64,000 bases of DNA from assembly GCA_963742405.1 (NCBI GenBank), contig CAVUMB010000007.1, positions 186,001 to 250,000 of the forward strand. The letters run 5' to 3'. The notes under the pieces are model-generated. The model saw only the letters and a program-made list of their open reading frames with translations. It was not told where the DNA came from and did no database searches. Both the position numbers and the translations under genes were made by a program. Shown here one piece after another: positions 8,441-15,980 of the stretch (the stretch's first letter is position 1; each line of letters opens with the position of its first letter). Source of the DNA: JAGVSR01 sp963742405. GTDB taxonomy: Bacteria; Pseudomonadota; Alphaproteobacteria; Rhizobiales; Hyphomicrobiaceae.

Positions 8441-8638
8441 ATGAACTGGGATCGTATCGAAGGCGACTGGAAGCAGTTTAGCGGCAAGGTCAAACAGAAA
8501 TGGGGTCAGCTCACGGATGACGACCTCACCAAAATCAATGGGAAGCGCGAGCAGCTCGAGGGTCTCCTGCAGCAGCGCTATGGTTACGCTAAGGACAAAG
8601 CCAAGGCTGAAATTGATCAGTGGTCGAAGGGGCTTTGA
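8441..8638 (+). CDS. CsbD family stress protein
   Basis: 65 residues beginning MNWDRIEGDWKQFSGKVKQ, the CsbD signature, then KWGQLTDDDLTKINGKREQL and LLQQRYGYAKDKAKAEIDQW. A perfect AGGAGG sits 7-8 bases ahead of ATG 8441, which decides this start over the longer frame from 8351. CsbD-like proteins are small, hydrophilic, helical and induced by general stress; their mechanism is unknown. It is single here, followed by a hairpin. Confidence 0.93.
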   Translation: MNWDRIEGDWKQFSGKVKQKWGQLTDDDLTKINGKREQLEGLLQQRYGYAKDKAKAEIDQWSKGL

Positions 8639-8664
8639 CGGTCTAATCGTCTGCTGAACTTTGA

Positions 8665-8697
8665 GAAGGAAGGCTCGCAAAAGGGGCCTTCCTTCCT
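8665..8697 (+). terminator. hairpin after csbD gene
   Basis: GAAGGAAGG pairs with CCTTCCTTC (9 bp) around a 13-base loop, 26 bases beyond the CsbD stop. No long T run follows, only CTGTGGTT, so its strength as a terminator is uncertain. Confidence 0.55.
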
Positions 8698-8755
8698 GTG
8701 GTTAGAATCTCAAAAGATCTGCGAACTCACGTGCACCTTGGCTACCATTCCGCGC

Positions 8756-9139
8756 ATGGCAGCGGGGAGTGGGATCGTGGACAAATTTTTCGCGGAGATT
8801 GTTACCCGATCGGAAGTTCGATCGGGCTCGAGGCTCGAGATTGCATTGTCCGACGCCGCAGGGCGATGCCAGACCTTAAGCTTGAGCGCCGATGCCTTGG
8901 CTGCTCTGGCAGAGATTGTAAGCCAATTCTCTAAATCGACGGCGATATCGCGCGAACATCTGACCAAAATTCCGAAGCACTACGCAGTAGGTCACGGCCG
9001 ACACGAGCGTTTCATCCTCCTGCGCTTTGAGGACGAGCCCGCATATGGCCTGACCCCCGATCAAGCTGCAAATTTGGGTGAGGCGCTGCTGGAGGAGGCG
9101 GAGGCCGTTTCGGCGCTGAGGTATTCTATGCGGCAGTAG
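8756..9139 (+). CDS. hypothetical protein
   Basis: 127 residues from ATG 8756 (a TTG at 8738 is in frame). The first part SGIVDKFFAEIVTRSEV is followed by a beta segment RLEIALSDAAGRCQTLSLS and ALAALAEIVSQF, a short basic linker (HLTKIPKHYAVGHGRHERF) and a last part FEDEPAYGLTPDQAANLGEALLEEAEAV. The pattern of strand then helix repeated twice (LSLSADALAALAEI and YGLTPDQAANLGEAL) looks like two related small domains. No signal peptide or membrane helix. I do not recognise the family. Codon use is like the neighbours, so I accept it as a gene. Confidence 0.6.
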   Translation: MAAGSGIVDKFFAEIVTRSEVRSGSRLEIALSDAAGRCQTLSLSADALAALAEIVSQFSKSTAISREHLTKIPKHYAVGHGRHERFILLRFEDEPAYGLTPDQAANLGEALLEEAEAVSALRYSMRQ

Positions 9140-9557
9140 TCCGTCGCGCAAAGCCGCGACCGCCCGCGGCCACGTTCCGATATCGCTGCAGAGATTGGGG
9201 CTGGAGCTAGCTGGGCTTGGTTTGACCAAGTGGAAGTCTTGCGGCCGTATCCGATACCGGGGCGTCCAGCTCGCAGCTTGAAATTAGCTGCGCCTTCAAC
9301 GCCGCGCCGCTCATCAAGCTCAAGAAGGCGCCACGGACGTTGGCATAGCGGCTCATGCCCTAGAATTGAAGTCGAGCCATACTTCCGGGGTGCTGTCCAT
9401 GCCACGGGACGCAATACTTGTGAGTCCTTTCAGAAGAGACGGATTGCGGCCGTTACTGAACCCGCCGCGCTCGCTGGAAGCCGCATTATCGCCATGTTAG
9501 CCGCCTCGAGTGCCGAGTGACTTTTGAACAACGAGTGTATCGCATGGAGACGGTAAG
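9140..9557. other. intergenic stretch before bactofilin
   Basis: No convincing gene. One perfect 7-bp inverted repeat, CGCAGCT and AGCTGCG separated by 7 bases, lies at 9272-9292 and could be a regulator site; nothing else stands out. Confidence 0.35.
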
Positions 9558-10079
9558 ATGGTCGTAAGCCCGCCACCCTTAGCGCAGGGAAATGTCGCGC
9601 AGAACGCACTGCCGATGAGCGCAGGGCCCGCACTCCTGCGCCGCTCGGCTTCAGCGTCTCCGTTCGGACCGGCCGCCACGATGGGAACATCGGTGATCGG
9701 CTCTGACCTGACGATCCTCGGCCAGGGCATCACGATTATTTCCAAGAACCGCCTGCAGATAGACGGCGACATCTATGCTGATGTTGCGGGCAAGGAGGTG
9801 ATCATCAGCCCAGATGGCTCCGTGATTGGCACTGTGTCGGCCGAACGGGTCGACGTTCACGGCGGCGTCAAAGGCGCCATTCGCGCGATGACAGTCGTTC
9901 TCCATCCCTCAGCCCAGGTTGAGGCCGATATCCTTCACGACAAGCTCGAGATCGCCGAAGGCGCTTATCTCGAGGGTCGCGTTCGCAAATCTCGTGATGC
10001 CAACGAATTGAAACCCAACCTTGATGCTGGCTCTCACCCGGCAGCGCTTGGCCGCGTTCGTTGCGACTCCGCCGCGTGA
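9558..10079 (+). CDS. bactofilin family cytoskeletal protein
   Basis: 173 residues. Residues 1-42 are a flexible Pro/Ala/Ser-rich tail. The bactofilin beta-helix domain follows from about 43 to 145: TSVIGSDLTILGQGITI, LQIDGDIYADVAGKEVIISP and GSVIGTVSAERVDVHGGVKG, then VVLHPSAQVEADILHDKLEI and EGAYLEGRVRK. These six-residue repeats are the hallmark of the fold. Bactofilins polymerise into filaments without nucleotide and act as membrane-bound scaffolds in cell shape, stalk or chromosome organisation. No M23 peptidase gene lies beside it, the usual partner, so its role here is open. Confidence 0.88.
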   Translation: MVVSPPPLAQGNVAQNALPMSAGPALLRRSASASPFGPAATMGTSVIGSDLTILGQGITIISKNRLQIDGDIYADVAGKEVIISPDGSVIGTVSAERVDVHGGVKGAIRAMTVVLHPSAQVEADILHDKLEIAEGAYLEGRVRKSRDANELKPNLDAGSHPAALGRVRCDSAA

Positions 10080-10241
10080 GGTCATTGGCTTATCCACAGA
10101 AGCAGCTGCCTTTAAACCGACTAACCGACCTCGTCACTCGTTCTCCTCGTACCAGCTGCACGGCTCTCCTGACTTCCCTTCGAGTGGTGCGCTAGCTGGT
10201 CACGCCTCGGAAGTATTGCGTATCAAGTCGAGGTGACACTG

Positions 10242-10286
10242 GGGTGGGGCAGGTCCGATGGGCCTGACCTCACCCGCTTCTTTGTT
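10242..10286 (+). terminator. candidate terminator after bactofilin gene
   Basis: GGGTGGGGCAGG and CCTGACCTCACCC pair with one bulge around a short loop and are followed by the pyrimidine tail GCTTCTTTGTT. It is 160 bases past the bactofilin stop. The bases between 10080 and 10241 hold no gene that I can see. Confidence 0.5.
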
Positions 10287-10500
10287 CCATCCGGTTGTGC
10301 TTCCGTTCCACGACCCTTGATCAAGCTGCGAGTGATAACTCACGCGAGACTATGAAAGGCGCGAATCGAGTGGAGCCGACGTTGTCGCTGTGACGGACAG
10401 CGGCCGCATCCAGCGATCCTGGCAGAGAGCCTGCGTCCTCCACCGAAACGGCGAGGAGGGTCCGCGTCACTGTTGAACGGCGCGCCGCCGATTGCGAAAA

Positions 10501-10689
10501 TCAGTGGAGTGCGTGTCCAAGAACGGCCAGTCCCACAGCAGTCGGGTGCCATTGGCCGTTTTCCCGACGGAGCAGGCCTCGCCTCTGAAGCCGTTCGGCG
10601 ACGGCGCGGTGGTTGGACGGCAGATACGACACGGGTCTATAGGCCACCAATTCCAACAACGTGTACTCGTTAACTCTTAGAACGCACAT
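10501..10689 (-). CDS. small winged-helix-like hypothetical protein
   Basis: 62 residues from ATG 10689. The order YTLLELVAYRPVSYL, NHRAVAERLQRRGLLRREN and GQWHPTAVGLAVLGHALH is typical of the last two helices and wing of a winged-helix domain: a helix, a recognition-like helix ending RGLL, a charged turn and the strand W-H-P-T-x-x-G. I recall short stand-alone proteins of this kind in Hyphomicrobiales but cannot name the family. No ribosome binding site is strong. Surrounding bases to 11357 carry no other gene. Confidence 0.5.
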   Translation of the reverse strand: MCVLRVNEYTLLELVAYRPVSYLPSNHRAVAERLQRRGLLRRENGQWHPTAVGLAVLGHALH

Positions 10690-11357
10690 CCAAAATGCCC
10701 CGCACAACATAAAAAACGCCCGCGAGGATTACGTCACACGACCAAGCTGTCGGCAAGATGTCGGGATTGGATACCGAGGGGATGTTGCGATCGTATCACA
10801 CTCGCCAGGTGGACAGAACCCTGCGAGAGCGCCTCGACCGAAGAGGGTGCGTTACCGAAATTAAGTAGCGCTATTTTAATGCTCGACTTTAATGCTCGAC
10901 GTTTCTGCGCGCTGTGTGAAACAGCAACTCGGATTGTTGCGAGCCTGCTGTTCGGGAAATACCGCGACAAAGCCATGATGCTCGGCCAGGAACGACCAAC
11001 CTGAGCCCGCGTCATAGGGGGGGTGGCCGGGTTTTTATACGGTTTACGGGACAAACTCCACCAGGCGCGCACGCAAGACCCCGCAGAAACTCCCTGCCGG
11101 GCGGCCGCTGTGGCTCACTCAATCTCGGCTGTCGTCGTTGAGGTAGTTCGAGCAAATGTCACTGACGCGGATGTCATCTCCCATGAAACGGCAGACCTCG
11201 CCCTTCTTGTTCGGGTTTTGGCGGATTTCGTGATTGGAAACCCCTGCCACGAGCCGTTGCAATCGATCGCCCTCTATTACCTTTCGAAATTGCCTTTCGA
11301 ACGATTTCTAAGTTCATATGGAGCCCGCGGCTGGCCGCACAGATTAAGGTCGATGGC
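10690..11357. other. intergenic stretch upstream of the B12-binding regulator
   Basis: About 670 bases without a gene I can support; long frames on both strands have unlikely composition. A perfect tandem direct repeat of 13 bases lies at 10875-10900 and is listed separately. Confidence 0.4.
10875..10900. repeat. tandem 13-bp direct repeat
   Basis: TTTAATGCTCGAC occurs twice head to tail without a gap (10875-10887 and 10888-10900), 458 bases before the CarH-like gene. The unit is more AT-rich than its surroundings. It could be a binding site for a dimeric regulator or a slippage product. Confidence 0.8.
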
Positions 11358-12158
11358 ATGAACGAGGTTCTCTTGGGTGCAGGCGAAGCGGCGCGTCGGC
11401 TTGGCGTATCTCCTGCCACGATACAGCGCTGGGTAAGCGCTGGGTTGCTGACTGCGACGCGCACACACGGCGGCCATCGCCGGATTCCGCTCAGTGAAAT
11501 TCAACGCTTCCTGGCAGCGACCAAACCAGCTGCCGCAACCGGTAATCTGGAAAAATGGATCGAGCCGCTTCTCGCTGGTGACGTGCAGGCGCTGAGAGCG
11601 CTTATGATCGCGGCGAGACACAAATCCGGTCATTGGAGCAGTGTCGTCGAGGATATCGCAGCTGCCATTGCTGAAATCGGTCGGCGATGGGAGATCGGGA
11701 CCTGTCATATCTTCGAGGAACATGCCGCATCAGAGACGTTGCGACGGGTTGCAGCCAGTTGCTCAGCCGAATTGCCAAGTGGTCCTGACGCACCTCCTGC
11801 TGTTTTGCTCACGGTCGCGGGTGACCGCCACACGCTCGGACTGTCGCTCGCCGAACTCGTCGTTGTCGAGGCTGGCTGGAAGCCCCTTTGGCTGGGAGAT
11901 GGCCCACCTGCCGACGAACTGGACTTGTTGATTGAAAAGCGAAGACCCGGCGTGTTGGTGGTCGCTGCCTCCTCTGCCACGCCGCAGAAGGTCATCTCGC
12001 GCTATCAATCTGCTTTGGAGAAGGCTGCTCGGCGACGTAAAGTTGCACTGGTATTTGCGGGCGATGGGTCATGGACGCCGAGTAAGATTGGCCAGCGAGT
12101 TTACAACTTCCATGAGCTGGAGAGAACCTTGACCCAATGCAGGAGCGCCTCCGTCTAG
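11358..12158 (+). CDS. CarH/LitR-like B12-binding MerR-type regulator
   Basis: 266 residues. Residues 5-52 are a MerR/excisionase-type helix-turn-helix (GEAARRLGVSPATIQRWV, then THGGHRRIPLSEI). Residues 64-135 match the four-helix B12-binding cap, with W111, E121 and H122 forming the W-x9-EH motif of CarH light sensors (RRWEIGTCHIFEEH). Residues 147-262 are the Rossmann B12-binding domain with DRHTLG at 156-161, the D-x-H-x-x-G motif whose His158 would be the lower cobalt ligand. In CarH, adenosylcobalamin holds a DNA-bound tetramer in the dark and light breaks it. The residue after W111 is Glu, whereas Thermus CarH has the light-state upper ligand His132 there (recalled from the literature). 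AAGG precedes ATG 11358. Its targets are unknown; no carotenoid gene is nearby. It converges with a Crp/Fnr gene. Confidence 0.85.
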   Translation: MNEVLLGAGEAARRLGVSPATIQRWVSAGLLTATRTHGGHRRIPLSEIQRFLAATKPAAATGNLEKWIEPLLAGDVQALRALMIAARHKSGHWSSVVEDIAAAIAEIGRRWEIGTCHIFEEHAASETLRRVAASCSAELPSGPDAPPAVLLTVAGDRHTLGLSLAELVVVEAGWKPLWLGDGPPADELDLLIEKRRPGVLVVAASSATPQKVISRYQSALEKAARRRKVALVFAGDGSWTPSKIGQRVYNFHELERTLTQCRSASV

Positions 12159-12185
12159 GCGCCAGGCCAGTCGGTCGCAGCGCCG

Positions 12186-12998
12186 TCAGTTTCGGAGCAA
12201 ATCATCCCAGGACCGGGAGGGCGGGGGGGATTTAGGTCGCCGTTGGTGCGAGTGCATCGCATGCAAAGCTTCGGAACGGGCGGTAGGATTCCCGCCATTG
12301 GGCACATGCGGAATATCGGCAACTTGCTCAAGGCGCCCCAGATCTATTGACAGCAAGCCATCCGATCCGACCATCTTGACCAGATTCAGGTGCTGCAGCT
12401 CTGCCAACGCTGCGCGTGTTTCATCTCCGGCCAGACCAAGACCGCAGGCTGTCCAGAAGCATTGCCCATCGATGAGATCGGGACGTCTCCCTTCTCGCAA
12501 GTTTGCGGATGACAGCGCCAGGAGCGTTGAGGCAACCCGCATGAGGGGATTTTGCGCGGCCGTCGCCAAACTGAGGCGTCGGTATTCGAACTCCCATTCC
12601 GTGACTGCATCGAGTTCGTCCTTGGCCCACCGATCGTTGGCTACGAGCATTCCCTGCTCATAAAGCGGCAAACACTCGACGATCGTGTTAGCGATGGCTC
12701 TCGCAAGTTCAGCATGAGAGCTCAAAAATCCAAGCCCTAGGACGTCACCGGGAAACTTGAACCGGAACACCGCTTCAGAATACTCGGTCTCAACATGGTG
12801 AACGCAAAGAGTTCCCTCAAGAACCCGATAAATGAAAAGCTTCGGATCATTGCACCGATAGAGTGGGGCACCGGATACCAAGTGAAGTCGTCGGCCCGTA
12901 TCTGTTTCGATGTTTTGCTTAAGCCAGGCCTGCGCAACTCCAACATCATTGTCGGGTTTTTCCCTTGCGGGGCAAACGTGGGAGGCATTCGCTATCAT
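12186..12998 (-). CDS. Crp/Fnr family transcriptional regulator
   Basis: 270 residues if ATG 12998 is used (TTG 13025 adds nine). Residues about 30-125 form a cyclic-nucleotide-binding-type beta roll: LHLVSGAPLYRCNDPK, FIYRVLEGTLCVHHVE and FKFPGDVLGLGFLSSH. A long dimer helix follows and then a Crp-type helix-turn-helix near 200-235, FWTACGLGLAGDETRAALAE, whose recognition helix replaces the usual E-T-V-S-R by E-T-R-A-A. LHLVSGAPLYR resembles FixK/FnrN proteins without the N-terminal cysteine cluster, so oxygen sensing by an iron-sulfur centre is not indicated. The C-terminal 40 residues are basic and proline-rich, unusual for the family. The ligand is unknown. Confidence 0.8.
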   Translation of the reverse strand: MIANASHVCPAREKPDNDVGVAQAWLKQNIETDTGRRLHLVSGAPLYRCNDPKLFIYRVLEGTLCVHHVETEYSEAVFRFKFPGDVLGLGFLSSHAELARAIANTIVECLPLYEQGMLVANDRWAKDELDAVTEWEFEYRRLSLATAAQNPLMRVASTLLALSSANLREGRRPDLIDGQCFWTACGLGLAGDETRAALAELQHLNLVKMVGSDGLLSIDLGRLEQVADIPHVPNGGNPTARSEALHAMHSHQRRPKSPPPSRSWDDLLRN

Positions 12999-13104
12999 CC
13001 AAACCGCCCGACTAAATACTGACAAACGCGAGCAATAATCAACTTGCGCGATTTTATGCTCAAATAATCATTCATCGCATCACGAATTATTGCGAATTAA
13101 TTCA

Positions 13105-13673
13105 CGCAGTTGCGGGCCTGGGTTCTGGCTGAGCAGGTGACCCGCCGTGCCAGCCGCCGGTCGGGAAAACCCGAGCGCCGCTTCGCGGTGTTGGATGACT
13201 GGGACACGCGCGACGGCTGGGCGAAACCGCGCAAGGTCGTGGCAAAGGCAGAGTGGACGGAAGACAAAGCCAACCCGCGCTTTGTCGTCACCTCTCTGCA
13301 CGGGTCGGATGGCGACGCGCGCAAGCTCTACGAGGACATCTACTGCGCGCGTGGCGAGATGGAGAACCGCATCAAGGAATGCCAGTCCGACCTGTTCGCA
13401 GGCCGCACCAGCGCGGCGACGATGCGCGCCAATCAGCTCCGGCTCTGGCTCGCGGCCTTCGCCTATGTTCTGATGGCCGCGCTGCGGCGTATCGGTCTCG
13501 CACGTACCGAGTTGGCGAAGGCCACGTGCGCCACGATCCGGCTGAAGCTGCTCAAGATCGGCGCGCTGATCACCAAAAGCGTGCGACGCGTGAAGATCGC
13601 CTTCGCATCATCCTATCCGCATCAGGAGGTCTTCGCCGAAGCCCACGACCGACTATGGGATGCCGCGCGCTGA
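13105..13673 (+). pseudogene. IS1380-family transposase remnant (C-terminal part)
   Basis: About 185 codons covering only the last 40 percent of an IS1380-type DDE transposase: RKVVAKAEWTEDKANPRFVV, the YEDIYCARGEMENRIKECQ stretch that contains the third catalytic Glu region (Y-x-x-R-G-x-M-E-N-x-I-K-E), AGRTSAATMRANQLRLWLA and AYVLMAALRRIGL. Full transposases of this family have 430-460 residues with two earlier catalytic aspartates; these are absent, because the sequence before 13105 is AT-rich and unrelated. The frame is otherwise intact. It is a dead end of an insertion sequence that was cut on the left. Confidence 0.88.
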
Positions 13674-14007
13674 CGCGTTTGCCCGCCCGAGGATCAACGA
13701 CAGAGGAACACCGCCGAGCCTCAGCGCGCCACTCCCTGAGTGGCGACGATCACGCCTGACCAATCGAAAGCGTTACCCGGCGCCCCCTTAAGCTGACCGC
13801 GCGAGTGACGCCCGTTGAGAAAGCCGGGCTAGGAGATCTCGTGTGCCGTGCCGGTGACACGGATCTCGTCACTGCCCGCGCCAGATCCAGCGCGAGGATG
13901 TCAATTGGTGGCGGCGACCCGTGCAGGAAAAAAACGATCTGTTACCTAAGCTGTTACCTTAGGCATAAGTCGCGACCTGAGCAGTCTGCGTAAGTGATTG
14001 ATTTTAC
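13674..14007. other. IS flank and intergenic stretch before tRNA-Arg
   Basis: Non-coding. The right end of the IS1380 remnant should lie shortly after 13673, but I cannot fix its terminal repeat without a complete copy. The rest, up to tRNA-Arg, shows no gene. Confidence 0.4.
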
Positions 14008-14084
14008 TGGCGCGCCCGGAAGGATTCGAACCTCTGACCCCCAAATTCGTAGTCTGGTGCTCTATCCAGCTGAGCTACGGGCGC
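14008..14084 (-). tRNA. tRNA-Arg (anticodon ACG)
   Basis: A 77-nt cloverleaf on the minus strand: acceptor GCGCCCG/CGGGCGC, D arm GCTC/GAGC, anticodon stem CCAGA/TTTGG around loop CTACGAA (anticodon ACG, read as ICG), T loop TTCGAAT and an encoded CCA. The outermost T-stem pair is A-C. It marks the right border of the accessory stretch. Confidence 0.94.
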
Positions 14085-14274
14085 TTGATCTTGCGAATGG
14101 ATACTCCAAGCGCCCAGGGCAGAGCCTAGCGCGGGACGGAGCGGCAAGAGCGCCCCTTCTAGCGACAGTGGAAGACGCGCGCAAGGGGCGGCGGCAGGCC
14201 GGTTGGTCGCGCCACCGGCATATGCACAAAACGGCAGCCGCCAAACCGACCGGCCAGAACCTCACGGCGGCGGC

Positions 14275-15705
14275 TCACTGCGGCTGGCGGTCGGGAATGC
14301 GCAGTTCAAACGCAGCCCCGACGACGGTCTCGATAAGCCGCAGGCTCCCGCCATGGGCTTGCGCAAGTTCCGCCGAAATCGGCAGACCAAGCCCGGTCCC
14401 GCCCCTGCGCGTCGATCCTTGAAAGGGCTGAAACAGCTTGTCGCGCGCCCGGGCCGGAATACCCGGACCGTTGTCGCTGATGACCACGATAACAGTGTCC
14501 CTCTCCCGCCGGCCGCGCAGTTCGATCTGCCCCCCCGCCGGCCCATCCTCGCGACTCTCGATCGCCTGCACCGCGTTCCGGCACAAATTGGAAAAGATGC
14601 GAAACAGATGCTCCCGGTCGGCATCGATCATCAACTGGGAATCGACGGCCAGCACGAGAGCGATCCTGCCGTCGCGAGCCAGGTTGAGCGTCTCGACGAC
14701 ATCTTCGATGAGCGGGCGGAGTACAAAAACTTCCCGCTTCTGGACCATCTCTTCGGTGCGCCCGAACTTCAGCGTCTCGTTGCAGAAGTTGATCGCTCGG
14801 TCGAGCGAGGCAATCAGCTTCGGCGCCACACGTTGCACCGTCGGATCGGCGCTGTCCGTCAAGCGATCGGAAATGAGTTGCGCATTGGCGAGCATGTTGC
14901 GCAGGTCGTGATTGATCTTGGAAACCGCCAGGCCAAGCTGCGCCAAGCGCGTTTTTTGTTTCAACAGCTGTGACAACTGACGCTGCATTTCCGCCAACTC
15001 TTCTTCGGCACGGCCGATTTCATCCGAGCGTCCCGACGGCACCACGACACGCGAAGGATCTTCCGGGTCGGCGCTATACTCGACAATATTGCGCGACAGC
15101 TTGCGGATCGGCTTCACCAGCAACTGGCTGATGGCGACATAAACGATGGCCGCCGTGGTCAGTGCGACGAACAGCGACAACCAGAAGATTTCCGTGCCGT
15201 AGCGCCACATCGCACGCTGCAGCGGCTCCTCCGGCATCACGACTTCGATCACGTCGTCGAAGCGCGGCCCGACAAGACCAAGAACGCGCATCGTCCGCTC
15301 GCCGTCCGAACGCATGACGACGAGTGCATCATTGATCGCGATGATGCCCTGCGAAATTTGATCGGAAAAGGTCGTCCGCGCCGGTTGGCGCATATCATAG
15401 GTCACATCGATCGTGAATTCCTGCACGGGGGGCAGGATGACCCGCCGCGCACCGCCACGCCTGACCGCGATGGCCCGGACCAGCGCCGTACGCAGAAGTT
15501 CATTACGCAAAGCCGGCGGAACTTCACGCCCCGGTACGCTATCAGCGGCGATTGCCGAAACCAGCGCGGTGTTGATGCGGTCGTTCAGCCAATTGACACG
15601 AAAGTTTGCCAAAGCCGGCAAGAAAATCAGGATTTGTGCGATCATCACAAACGCACCGGTGATGAGCAGGAGTTTCAGGGGCAGGCTGAACCGGAACCGC
15701 GGCAT
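14275..15705 (-). CDS. membrane sensor histidine kinase
   Basis: 476 residues from ATG 15705; the frame is open to 15966, but those 87 extra codons look unlike protein and put the first membrane helix too far in. Helix 1 (LKLLLITGAFVMIAQILIFL) and helix 2 (IFWLSLFVALTTAAIVYVAI near 190) bracket a periplasmic domain of about 150 residues. A HAMP segment follows (LLVKPIRKLSRNIVEYSADP), then an H-box INHDLRNMLANAQLI with the phosphorylated His near 272, and a HATPase domain with N box NLCRNAVQAIES, G1 DNGPGIP and G2 GGTGLGLPIS. It autophosphorylates in response to an unknown envelope signal. No response regulator lies beside it, so it is an orphan kinase. Confidence 0.87.
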   Translation of the reverse strand: MPRFRFSLPLKLLLITGAFVMIAQILIFLPALANFRVNWLNDRINTALVSAIAADSVPGREVPPALRNELLRTALVRAIAVRRGGARRVILPPVQEFTIDVTYDMRQPARTTFSDQISQGIIAINDALVVMRSDGERTMRVLGLVGPRFDDVIEVVMPEEPLQRAMWRYGTEIFWLSLFVALTTAAIVYVAISQLLVKPIRKLSRNIVEYSADPEDPSRVVVPSGRSDEIGRAEEELAEMQRQLSQLLKQKTRLAQLGLAVSKINHDLRNMLANAQLISDRLTDSADPTVQRVAPKLIASLDRAINFCNETLKFGRTEEMVQKREVFVLRPLIEDVVETLNLARDGRIALVLAVDSQLMIDADREHLFRIFSNLCRNAVQAIESREDGPAGGQIELRGRRERDTVIVVISDNGPGIPARARDKLFQPFQGSTRRGGTGLGLPISAELAQAHGGSLRLIETVVGAAFELRIPDRQPQ

Positions 15706-15980
15706 CACACGCCGCCACGCTGCACCCAGCGATCTGCCCACGCGCCGACCACGCCCGACCGGCCCCAAGGCCCGAGCGTCATCATCCACAGCCTTCTGGC
15801 GCTCCAAATCCTGCAGCACAGTTGTGGGGCCTTTTCCCGTCGCGGCCGGGAATGTGCCACTTCGAGAGCAACTTGTCAGCCGCTCGACCGAGTTAGCCCT
15901 AAGTCGTTCTCGACCAATGAGATAAGATTGCGGATCGGCCGCGCCAAGGGTTGACGCGGAAATCAACGACCAGTCGGCGT

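Noticed and set aside
10734..11361. Frames 10734-11072 (minus) and 11023-11361 (plus)
   Set aside because: Low-complexity or unlikely sequences without start signals; they overlap each other and no family is recognisable.
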